Origin: Pseudomonadota bacterium
GTDB lineage: Bacteria; Myxococcota; Myxococcia; Myxococcales; Myxococcaceae
NCBI GenBank assembly: GCA_023424585.1
Contig: JAFADT010000526.1
Span: 1 to 15,818 of the forward strand
Direction: 5' to 3'
DNA length: 15,818 nt
Part shown: piece after piece, positions 8,487-15,130 of the stretch
Layout of the letters: the number at the start of each line of letters is the position of its first letter
Numbering within the stretch: position 1 is the first letter of the stretch
Program-made: the position numbers and the translations under genes
The notes under the pieces: generated by a model
The model's database searches: none
What the model saw: only the letters and a program-made list of their open reading frames with translations
What the model was told of the DNA's origin: nothing

Positions 8487-10628
8487 ATGCGCATCAGCCT
8501 TTTCGGAACGGTGGGGCTCACGCTCCTGGCGGTGGGGTGTAGTGACGGCGGCAGGGCCCCGGACGGCCTGGAGAACCAACCCGTGCAGCAGTCGCTGAAG
8601 CTGGAGACCTTCAACGACTGCGCGGCGCTGGAGCAATACATCGAGGACAGCGCGACGAAGCAGATGCGCACGGTGCTGGAGCAGCAGAAGCCCGGCTATT
8701 GGGAGCGCTTCGGCCGGGGGCGCGGCGGCATCGTCTTCGGCCCGGTGCCCGCCGACGACGCGGGCGGCGAGGTGACGTCGGGCGGCGGCAACGGCGCCCC
8801 GCCTCCCCAGGACTCCACCGGCACCAACAACCAGGTGGAGGGCGTGCACGAGTCGGACTTCGTGCAGAACGACGGCACGCGCATCTTCGTGCTGTCCGGC
8901 AACCGGCTGTACGCGCACCGCTCGTGGCCCGCGGAGCAGCTCACGCTGGCGGCGACGCTGGAGGTGGAGGGCTGGCCCCGGGAGATGCTGCTCGACGAGC
9001 ACGACCGGCTGGTCATCGTCTCGCAGGTGGCGCTGTCCCTGCCGGGCACCCCGGCGAAGGCGGGCACGGGACCGGGCGGGGGCATGACGCCCGTCGCGGA
9101 CATGGCCTGCTACGGCTTCGGGTGCGGCTACTACAACGCGGACAGCACCAAGGTGACCACGGTGGACGTGTCGGACGTGGCGCACCCCACGGTGGTGGAT
9201 CAGCTCTACCTGCCCGGCATCTTCAACCAGGCGCGCCGCGTGGACAGCCACGTGCGGCTGGTGCTGTCGGACGCGTTCCGCTGGCCGGAGGACGTGCGGT
9301 TCTGGGTGGACTTCTCGGAGGACCTCTACCGGGACGAGGGCAAGCTCACGAAGGCCATCGACGCGCTCATCGCCCAGAACGAGAAGCGCATCCGCGCGAA
9401 CACCCTGGACCGGTGGCTGCCCGCGGGCAGGCACGTGGACGCGGCGGGCGTGGAGACGGCGCTGCCCACGGCCTGCGGTGACTTCTACCGGAGCAACGCG
9501 CCGGCCGCGCTGGGCTTCGTGACGGTGGCCTCGGTGGACCTGGACGCGCGCACGGCGGCGCCGGGGCGCACCAGCCTGGTGGCGGAGCCGGGCACGGTGT
9601 ACGCGTCCAGGGAGTCGCTGTACCTGGCGCACCCGCATTACTGGTGGTGGCCGGAGCCGGGGCAGAAGGACTTCACCTACCTGCACAAGTTCGACCTGCG
9701 CCAGCCGGGCCGCGCGGTGTACGTGGGCTCCGGCACGGTGGAGGGCACGCCCATCAACCCGTTCGCCCTGGACGAGTACGAGGGCGTGCTGCGCCTGGCC
9801 ACCACGGTGACCACCCGCGTCCCGGAGCCGGAGCACGAGGACTGGTGGTGGGGACGCACCACCACGGCCAGCCGCGTGACGACGCTGGGCGTCCAGGACG
9901 GGCGCCTGGCGGAGCTGGGCCGCAGCGAGGACCTGGCCGAGGGCGAGCGCATCTTCAGCGCGCGCTTCGTGGGCCCGCGCGGCTACGTCGTCACCTACCT
10001 CCAGGTGGATCCGCTCTTCACGTTCGACCTCAGCGACCCCGCGCACCCGCGCAAGGTGGGCGAGCTGAAGGTGCCCGGCTTCTCCACGTACATGCACCCG
10101 GTGGGGGACCACCACCTGCTGACCCTGGGCATCCACACGGAGCCGACCAACGGCGGCTGCTGCGGCACGAGCAACGTGAAGCTGTCCCTCTTCGACGTGG
10201 GCGACCTGGCGAACCCGAAGGAGGTCTCCACGCAGCTGGTGGGCCAGGCCTACGGCTGGAGCGAGGCCCTCTACGAGCACAAGGCCTTCAACTACTTCGC
10301 GGCCAAGGGCCTGGTGGCCATCCCGTTCACGGACTCCGCGTCCTACACGACGTATGAGGACTACTGGTCCAGCTTCCGCACGGAGCTGCGCGTGTTCCGG
10401 GTGGACCTGGCGGCGGGCATCTCCCCGGTGGGCGCGGTGCCCATGTCGGACCTGTTCAAGAAGGCGGGCGCGCCAGAGTGGAGCTACTACTACACGCCGG
10501 AGGTGCGCCGCAGCGTGATGGCGGATGACTACGTCTACGCCATCAGCGACGCGGGGGTGCGCGTGTCGAAGGTGGACAGCCTCCAGACGCCGCTCGTCAC
10601 GGTTCCGTTCCCGGCCAGCACGCCCTGA
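8487..10628 (+). CDS. Secreted beta-propeller-domain lipoprotein (PF09826-like)
   Basis: This is a 713-residue envelope protein. The N-terminus MRISLFGTVGLTLLAVGC is a lipoprotein signal with lipid-carrying C18; S19 follows, so sorting to the outer membrane is likely. A low-complexity Gly/Pro stretch (about 90-112) leads into TNNQVEGVHESDFVQNDG (113-130), the hallmark opening of the 'beta propeller domain' family distantly related to WD40. Repeated strands (VTTVDVSDVAHP, YLQVDPLFTFDLSDPAHP, LSLFDVGDLANP) look like propeller blades. No catalytic motif is visible, and the molecular role of the family is unknown; protein or ligand binding is the usual guess. The strong Shine-Dalgarno GAGGGAGGAA at 8471-8480 fixes the ATG at 8487. 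Two adjacent cysteines lie in GGCCGTSN. It is a monocistronic candidate with a possible sigma54 promoter. Confidence 0.88.
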   Translation: MRISLFGTVGLTLLAVGCSDGGRAPDGLENQPVQQSLKLETFNDCAALEQYIEDSATKQMRTVLEQQKPGYWERFGRGRGGIVFGPVPADDAGGEVTSGGGNGAPPPQDSTGTNNQVEGVHESDFVQNDGTRIFVLSGNRLYAHRSWPAEQLTLAATLEVEGWPREMLLDEHDRLVIVSQVALSLPGTPAKAGTGPGGGMTPVADMACYGFGCGYYNADSTKVTTVDVSDVAHPTVVDQLYLPGIFNQARRVDSHVRLVLSDAFRWPEDVRFWVDFSEDLYRDEGKLTKAIDALIAQNEKRIRANTLDRWLPAGRHVDAAGVETALPTACGDFYRSNAPAALGFVTVASVDLDARTAAPGRTSLVAEPGTVYASRESLYLAHPHYWWWPEPGQKDFTYLHKFDLRQPGRAVYVGSGTVEGTPINPFALDEYEGVLRLATTVTTRVPEPEHEDWWWGRTTTASRVTTLGVQDGRLAELGRSEDLAEGERIFSARFVGPRGYVVTYLQVDPLFTFDLSDPAHPRKVGELKVPGFSTYMHPVGDHHLLTLGIHTEPTNGGCCGTSNVKLSLFDVGDLANPKEVSTQLVGQAYGWSEALYEHKAFNYFAAKGLVAIPFTDSASYTTYEDYWSSFRTELRVFRVDLAAGISPVGAVPMSDLFKKAGAPEWSYYYTPEVRRSVMADDYVYAISDAGVRVSKVDSLQTPLVTVPFPASTP

Positions 10629-10714
10629 CGGGGGAGGGCGAGCGGTCAGGCGGGGAGGGGATGGCGTCGCTTGCGTCAGCGCAATCCCGGCCCGAAGAGG
10701 CTATAGGCCCCGCC

Positions 10715-12121
10715 ATGCCGTCCGACGCCGTCGAGCCCTCCGTGTCGTCCTCCCCCCCGGCCCGCGGCGCGTGGGGGGAGCTGCGCGCCCTGCTGCGGCT
10801 GGCCATCCCCCTGTGCATCGCGCAGGCGGGCCAGTCCCTCATGGGCGTGACGGACACCTTCATCGTCGGCCGGGCCGGCACGTCGGCCCTGGCGGCGGTG
10901 GGCCTGAGCCACGCCCTCTTCTTCGCCGTCAGCAGCTTCGGGATGGGGCTGATGATGGGCGTGGATCCGCTGGTGTCCCAGGCCATTGGCGCCGGCAACC
11001 CGCGCCGCGCGCGGGACGTGCTGTGGCAGGGCGTGTGGCTGTCCGCGTTCGTGGGCGTGGTGCTGTGGGCGGTGCTCATCGCCGTGCCGTCCGGCCTGCC
11101 GTGGGTGGGCGTGGCGGAGGAGCAGATCGTCCAGGTGCGCGCCTTCCTGCACCTGCGCGCGCCGGGCCTGCCCCTGATGCTCATCTTCCTCACGGTGCGC
11201 GCGTACCTGCAGGCCATCGGGATGCCCCGGCCGCTGGTGGTGTCCGCGGTGCTGGCCAACATCATCAACGTGATGCTGGTGCCGCTGTTCGTCTTCGGCG
11301 GCGCGGCGCTGCCCGGGTGGGCGGGGCCGCTCACCCGGGTGCCGGCCATGGGCGCGCCGGGCGCGGCGCTGTCCACCCTCCTGTGCACGGCGCTGGAGGT
11401 GCTCATCGTCGCGCGGGCGGTGCAGGCCATCCCGGTGTCGGGCACGCCGTCGCGCAGGCCGGTGCTGGCGGACCAGCTGCGCGCCTTCCGGGTGGGGCTG
11501 CCCATCGGCCTGCACATCGCGGCCGAGGTGGGCATCTTCGCGCTGGCGGGCGTGCTGTCCGCGAAGCTGGGGCCGGAGAGCGTGGGCGCGCACCAGATCG
11601 CCATCTCCTTCGCCAGCCTCACCTTCACCATGGCGCTGGGCATCGGCAACGCGGGCAGCGTGCGGGTGGGCTGGGCCGTGGGCGCGCACGACACGCCGCA
11701 GGCCCGCCGCAGCGGCCTGATGGCCTTCGCCACCGGCGCGGCGGCCATGTCGCTCAGCGGGCTCCTCTTCGCGCTCTTCCCCCAGGGCCTGGCGAAGCTG
11801 GCCGGTTCGCCGCCGGAGGTGCTGCCGCTGCTGCTGCCCCTCCTGATGGTGGGCGCCATCTTCCAGGTCTTCGACGGCGTGCAGGGCGTGGGCGCGGGCG
11901 TGCTGCGCGGCGCCGGCCAGACGCGCTTCACCTTCGTGGCCAACATCCTGGGCCACTACGCCGTGGGCCTGCCCCTGACCCTGCTCCTGGGCTTCCACCT
12001 GGGCATGGGCGTGGTGGGCATCTGGTGGGGCCTGTGCGCGGGCCTCATCACCGTGGCCGGCGCCGTGCTGTGGCGCTTCCTGCGCGTCAGCGCCGGCACC
12101 CTCCGGCCCCTGGAGGGTTGA
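10715..12121 (+). CDS. MATE-family multidrug/cation antiporter (NorM-like)
   Basis: This is a 468-residue inner-membrane protein with about 12 hydrophobic segments in two homologous halves. It should export cationic or aromatic compounds in exchange for Na+ or H+. The first half has SLMGVTDTFIVGRAG (D47) and GVDPLVSQAIGAGN. The second has GLHIAAEVGIFALAG (E271) and FQVFDGVQGVGAGVLRGAGQT-type sequence around D387. These three acids match the cation-site residues D36, E255 and D371 described for Vibrio NorM, so transport should be intact. I prefer the ATG at 10715, just after CTATAGG (10701-10707), a -10-like element suggesting a leaderless mRNA. An in-frame ATG at 10661 would add 18 non-family residues and has a GGAGG only 2 nt upstream. 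The substrate is unknown. Confidence 0.92.
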   Translation: MPSDAVEPSVSSSPPARGAWGELRALLRLAIPLCIAQAGQSLMGVTDTFIVGRAGTSALAAVGLSHALFFAVSSFGMGLMMGVDPLVSQAIGAGNPRRARDVLWQGVWLSAFVGVVLWAVLIAVPSGLPWVGVAEEQIVQVRAFLHLRAPGLPLMLIFLTVRAYLQAIGMPRPLVVSAVLANIINVMLVPLFVFGGAALPGWAGPLTRVPAMGAPGAALSTLLCTALEVLIVARAVQAIPVSGTPSRRPVLADQLRAFRVGLPIGLHIAAEVGIFALAGVLSAKLGPESVGAHQIAISFASLTFTMALGIGNAGSVRVGWAVGAHDTPQARRSGLMAFATGAAAMSLSGLLFALFPQGLAKLAGSPPEVLPLLLPLLMVGAIFQVFDGVQGVGAGVLRGAGQTRFTFVANILGHYAVGLPLTLLLGFHLGMGVVGIWWGLCAGLITVAGAVLWRFLRVSAGTLRPLEG

Positions 12122-12125
12122 TTTT
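12098..12125 (+). terminator. Terminator overlapping the MATE stop codon
   Basis: ACCCTCC (12098-12104) and GGAGGGT (12112-12118) pair perfectly over 7 bp with a 7-nt loop, followed by TGATTTT (12119-12125). The hairpin lies in the last codons, and the stop codon sits between the stem and the T-run. Confidence 0.5.
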
Positions 12126-12219
12126 GGTGTAAACTTGCAGTCTGGATGAAAAGTCCAAGAATCTGGGAATCGGACGCAACCTGGATCAGGAAGTCCCGAC
12201 AATGGGTGCAGGAGCTTAC
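12122..12219 (+). promoter_or_regulatory. AT-rich leader/promoter region of the LysM gene
   Basis: By my count 12121-12220 is about 48% G+C, far below its surroundings, as expected of a promoter region. TAAACT (12130-12135) is -10-like but has no good -35 partner. AGGAG at 12210-12214 sits 5 nt before the ATG at 12220 and decides the start. Confidence 0.4.
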
Positions 12220-12855
12220 ATGTCCAACTACCGCATTCGCCCTGGTGACACCCTCTCCGCCCTCGCGCAGCGCTTTGGCACCTCCGTGCAGAAGCTGGCG
12301 AAGGACAACAACATCTCCAACCCGGACCTCATCTTCTCGGGCAACAACCTGAAGATTGGCCACTCGGGCTCCGACAGCTTCGATGCCGGCGGGGGACGTC
12401 AGGGGCTTCGCGGGGGGAACACGGGCGGCGCGGACGTGGGCGGGCCGACGGGCGTGGCCCCCACCGGCGGGACCGACAAGGGTCGCCGGCTGGCGGAGGC
12501 GGCGCGCGCGGCGGCCATGGGCATGGGCGGCTACAACAGCCAGGGCCTGTGCGCCACGGGCGTGAGCCGGGCCATCCGCAACGCCCTGGGCATCGGCGTG
12601 TCGGGCAACGGCAACCAGATCGACAACAACCTGCCGCGCGACAAGTTCCGCCAGGTGGACATGTCCCTGGAGGAGGCGCTGAAGATTCCGGGCCTCGTGC
12701 TCACGTGGGAGAGCACCTCCACGCGCCTGGGCAGCATCTACGGCCACACGGCCGTCACCCTGGGCGACGGTCACTCGTCCGCCAGCGACTTCATCGAGCG
12801 CAACACGACGAACAGCGGCCGCTCGGGCTTCAAGGTGTTCGTGCCCATCGAGTAG
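12220..12855 (+). CDS. LysM domain plus CHAP/NlpC-like cysteine-peptidase-like protein
   Basis: This is a 211-residue protein. An N-terminal LysM module (about 2-46: YRIRPGDTLSALAQRFG, then SNPDLIFSGNNLKIG) should bind peptidoglycan or chitin-like glycans. A Gly-rich linker spans about 53-86. The C-terminal domain (about 87-211) has C111 in YNSQGLCATGV and H176 in IYGHTAVTLGDG, spaced like the Cys-His pair of CHAP or NlpC/P60 amidases. D190 or E193 could complete the site. It is thus a likely peptidoglycan amidase or peptidase, but the domain match is by eye only. No signal peptide is present: the ATG at 12220 follows AGGAG with 5-nt spacing, and the LysM begins at once. An in-frame ATG at 12202 would add only six non-hydrophobic residues. 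Export would need a non-Sec route, or the protein acts on lysis. Confidence 0.8.
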   Translation: MSNYRIRPGDTLSALAQRFGTSVQKLAKDNNISNPDLIFSGNNLKIGHSGSDSFDAGGGRQGLRGGNTGGADVGGPTGVAPTGGTDKGRRLAEAARAAAMGMGGYNSQGLCATGVSRAIRNALGIGVSGNGNQIDNNLPRDKFRQVDMSLEEALKIPGLVLTWESTSTRLGSIYGHTAVTLGDGHSSASDFIERNTTNSGRSGFKVFVPIE

Positions 12856-12886
12856 TGCCTCCGGCGTTCACGCTGGCGCATCCCGC

Positions 12887-12916
12887 GAGCCTCCGGGTCC
12901 TTCCGACCGGAGGCTC
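12887..12916 (+). terminator. Strong hairpin terminator after the LysM gene
   Basis: GAGCCTCCGGGTC and GACCGGAGGCTC form a 12-bp stem with one bulged G and a 5-nt loop (CTTCC). It is followed on the plus strand by TGTCGTGT, weakly T-rich. It separates the LysM gene from the convergent esterase gene and probably blocks transcription both ways. Confidence 0.7.
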
Positions 12917-12957
12917 TGTCGTGTCCGGGGTCCCGCGTCCCCGCCGGGGCGCGGCGC

Positions 12958-13671
12958 TCAGGCCGGCAGGTACTGGCGGATCATCTGCCGCCACACGGGC
13001 CAGTCGTGGGTGCCGCCGTTCCAGATGGACAGGTCGTTGCGGATGTCCTTCTGCCAGAGGACCTTGGAGAGGTTCTCGTTGGAGGGGCGGCAGAAGTCGT
13101 GCTCGCCCACCGCCAGGGTCATCTCCACGCGGCGCAGGGCGGACAGGAGCCGGGGGTCTTGCAGGTTGGGCAGCCACTGCGGCGCGGTGTGGAAGTACAC
13201 CTGCTCATCGTGGTGGCCGTCGAGGAAGTCCTCCGTCTCGAACTTGCCGCCCATGGAGATGAGGCGCTGGAAGACGTCCGGGTGGCGCAGGCCCACGTTG
13301 TACGTGTGGAAGCCGCCCAGGCTGCACCCGGCGAGCGTGAGGCGGCCTCCGTTGGAGCGGCCTCGCACCAGCGGCACCACCTCATGCAGCAGGTAGTCCT
13401 CCCACTGCGCGTGGCGGGCCACGCGCACGGCGGGGGCGACGTCCTTGTTGTACCAGGACTCCTCGTCCACCGAGTCCACGCACGCCACGACGTAGCGGCC
13501 CGCGTTGATGCCGTCCGCGATGGCGGCGATGAGGCCGAAGTCCTCGGCCTGGAAGAAGCGGCCCTTGCTGGTGGGCACCAGGATGACGGGCTCGCCCGAG
13601 TGCCCGTACAGCAGCACTTCCATGTCCCGGTTCAGCCGCGGGCTGTGCCAGCGGTGGTATTCGCGGTTCAT
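12958..13671 (-). CDS. Esterase-family alpha/beta hydrolase
   Basis: This is a 237-residue cytoplasmic alpha/beta hydrolase of the small 'putative esterase' type (related to COG4947 and esterase D). The nucleophile elbow is AGCSLGG with S117. The acid is probably D192 in VGEHDFC, and the histidine is H222 in GGTHDWPVWR, so the triad is in the expected order. It opens with NREYHRWHSPRLNRDMEVLLYG, typical of the family. The natural substrate is unknown. The ATG at 13671 has AAGGTGG (13683-13677) with 5-nt spacing. It lies 62 bp after a second hydrolase on the same strand and is probably the last gene of a three-gene operon that starts with an outer-membrane-type protein. Confidence 0.88.
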   Translation of the reverse strand: MNREYHRWHSPRLNRDMEVLLYGHSGEPVILVPTSKGRFFQAEDFGLIAAIADGINAGRYVVACVDSVDEESWYNKDVAPAVRVARHAQWEDYLLHEVVPLVRGRSNGGRLTLAGCSLGGFHTYNVGLRHPDVFQRLISMGGKFETEDFLDGHHDEQVYFHTAPQWLPNLQDPRLLSALRRVEMTLAVGEHDFCRPSNENLSKVLWQKDIRNDLSIWNGGTHDWPVWRQMIRQYLPA

Positions 13672-13733
13672 GGCCGCCACCTTAGCTGGCGCGTTCGCGG
13701 TGGAAGCAAGGCGGCCCCGGGGACGCGCTCCGG

Positions 13734-14444
13734 TCAGCCGCCAGTGAACACCTGCCGGGCCTGCTCCACACCTCGCCACGGCGCAAGGAAGGCATCCGCC
13801 TCCTTCGCGATGAGCTCCAACGAGGCGGTCAGCTCGTGGCCGTCGTCCACCTCGACCAGGCGGACGTGGCGCTTGCCTTGGGCCCACTCGCGCGAATAGC
13901 GCACGTCGCAGGTGTCGTCCTTGCGGCCGTGGATGACGAGCGTAGGCACGCGCACGTCGGGCCAGGGGCCGCGCTTCGCGTCCATGGCCTGGGCCTCCTC
14001 GACGATGCCGTGGTGCACGCGCGCGCGGCGCTTCTCCGCGTGGTCGTCCGTCTCCAGGAAGCCGGTGCGCCTCCACTCCGCCCAGGCGTGGGGGCCCATG
14101 CGGCGCTGGAGCTGCTCCACGAAGTGGAACGCGGGGGCCAGCAGCACCAGGGCGCTCACGCGCGCGTCCCGCTCGGCGGTGCGCGCGGCGACGAGCCCGC
14201 CCAGGCTGGAGCCGATGACGACGGCGCGGTCGTTGGGGGTGCCCAGCGCGTCCCGCACGGTGTCCAGCATGGCGTGCAGGCCCAGGTGCTCCAGGGACGG
14301 CACTCGCAGGTTGAGGCGCTCCAGGGGGATGCCCTGCTTCGCCCAGTGCGCATCCAGCCAGACGCCCTTGGCGGAGGCCGGGCCGGAGGCGAAGCCGTGC
14401 AGGTAGAGCCAGCGGGGGCCGGGGGTGGGGGGCGGCGTGTTCAT
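13734..14444 (-). CDS. YqiA/RsbQ-like small alpha/beta hydrolase
   Basis: This is a 236-residue alpha/beta hydrolase. It has the oxyanion turn YLHGFASGP (14-22), nucleophile elbow GSSLGG with S80, acid D176 in IHGRKDD and histidine H203 in DDGHEL, so the triad is complete. The helical cap about 105-160 is short. The likely role is carboxylesterase or thioesterase activity in the cytoplasm, with unknown substrate. The ATG at 14444 is chosen because the fold starts just after it; upstream in-frame sequence overlaps the preceding gene. It begins only 20 nt after that gene's stop and is followed 62 nt later by another hydrolase, so all three are probably co-transcribed. It has no close similarity by eye to its hydrolase neighbour beyond the fold, so a recent duplication is unlikely. 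Confidence 0.87.
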   Translation of the reverse strand: MNTPPPTPGPRWLYLHGFASGPASAKGVWLDAHWAKQGIPLERLNLRVPSLEHLGLHAMLDTVRDALGTPNDRAVVIGSSLGGLVAARTAERDARVSALVLLAPAFHFVEQLQRRMGPHAWAEWRRTGFLETDDHAEKRRARVHHGIVEEAQAMDAKRGPWPDVRVPTLVIHGRKDDTCDVRYSREWAQGKRHVRLVEVDDGHELTASLELIAKEADAFLAPWRGVEQARQVFTGG

Positions 14445-14464
14445 GGGCGCGCACTGTACCCGCG

Positions 14465-15085
14465 CTAGAAGCGGAGCACGGGCCCGGCGACGATGCTCTG
14501 GAGCGGCTTGGCGCACATGCTCACGCTGACGCCCGCGCTGGCGCTGGTGTCGTCCGTGGCCTTGGTGAACTTCACGTCACAGAACTGGAGGGCGGTGGCG
14601 ACGGAGACGCCCCACCGTTCGGAGATCCAGCCGTCCACGCCCAGGCGGAAGGCCATGCTGGTGACCTCGAAGTCCTCGCGGCGCAGCTGGCCCAGGCTGT
14701 CCGGCGTGAAGGGCTGCGACCAGCTCTTCGCCAGCCGCGCGCCCACCCACGGCGTCACCGGCTTGTCGCCCAGGAAGCGCAGGCGGGCCTCCAGCCCCAC
14801 GGCGGTGTAGTCCAACTGCACGCGGCCCAGCTCCGCCGGGTTCTTCGCCTCGGCGAACTGCTGGCCCCAGGTCTGGGTGGTCTCGAAGACGACGCCCAGG
14901 GACAGGCCGGGCGGCGTCTCCACGGCGAGCCAGGCCTGGAGGGCGGGGCCCCTGGCGCGCCAGTCGCTGAAATGATCCAGGGTGATGCCCGCGCCCAGGG
15001 AGGCATAGCCATGCCACCCGTCCGCGAGCGCTGGCCCCGCGGACAGGACGCCCGCCAGGGACAGCCACTTCCACTTCGTATCCAT
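14465..15085 (-). CDS. Small outer-membrane beta-barrel-type protein, function unknown
   Basis: This is a 206-residue exported protein. The N-terminus MDTKWKWLSLAGVLSAGPALA is a Sec signal with cleavage likely after A21 (ALA|DG). The mature part alternates polar and hydrophobic residues in strand-like segments (GYASLGAGITLDHF, YTAVGLEARLRFLG, MAFRLGVDGWISERWGVSVATAL) and ends in PVLRF with terminal Phe, the usual outer-membrane barrel insertion signal. Cysteines C169 and C191 could form a disulfide. I do not recognise a named family. The ATG at 15085 is set by the signal peptide; TACAGT (15097-15092), a -10-like element, lies just before it, suggesting a near-leaderless mRNA. It heads the probable operon with two hydrolases and diverges from the AAA+ gene across 45 bp. 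Confidence 0.78.
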   Translation of the reverse strand: MDTKWKWLSLAGVLSAGPALADGWHGYASLGAGITLDHFSDWRARGPALQAWLAVETPPGLSLGVVFETTQTWGQQFAEAKNPAELGRVQLDYTAVGLEARLRFLGDKPVTPWVGARLAKSWSQPFTPDSLGQLRREDFEVTSMAFRLGVDGWISERWGVSVATALQFCDVKFTKATDDTSASAGVSVSMCAKPLQSIVAGPVLRF

Positions 15086-15130
15086 GCCGCCACTGTATGC
15101 CGGACCGGGGGCGAGGCTAGGCTCCCGGAC

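Noticed and set aside
10621..10640. CGCCCT/AGGGCG inverted repeat around the beta-propeller stop codon
   Set aside because: Only 6 bp with no T-run; too weak to call a terminator in this base composition.
10671..10707. TTGCGT and TATAGG as a full promoter for the MATE gene
   Set aside because: Spacing is 25 bp, far from the usual 16-18. Only the -10-like element was used, as weak support for the later start codon.
12124..12140. TGGTGTAAACTTGCA before the LysM gene as a sigma54 promoter
   Set aside because: GG and GC are 9 nt apart where 10 are required, and sigma54 promoters do not tolerate spacing changes.
12958..14454. A 498-codon frame joining a long N-terminal part to the esterase
   Set aside because: The extra part is the second hydrolase read out of frame. 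The esterase has its own Shine-Dalgarno and ATG at 13671.
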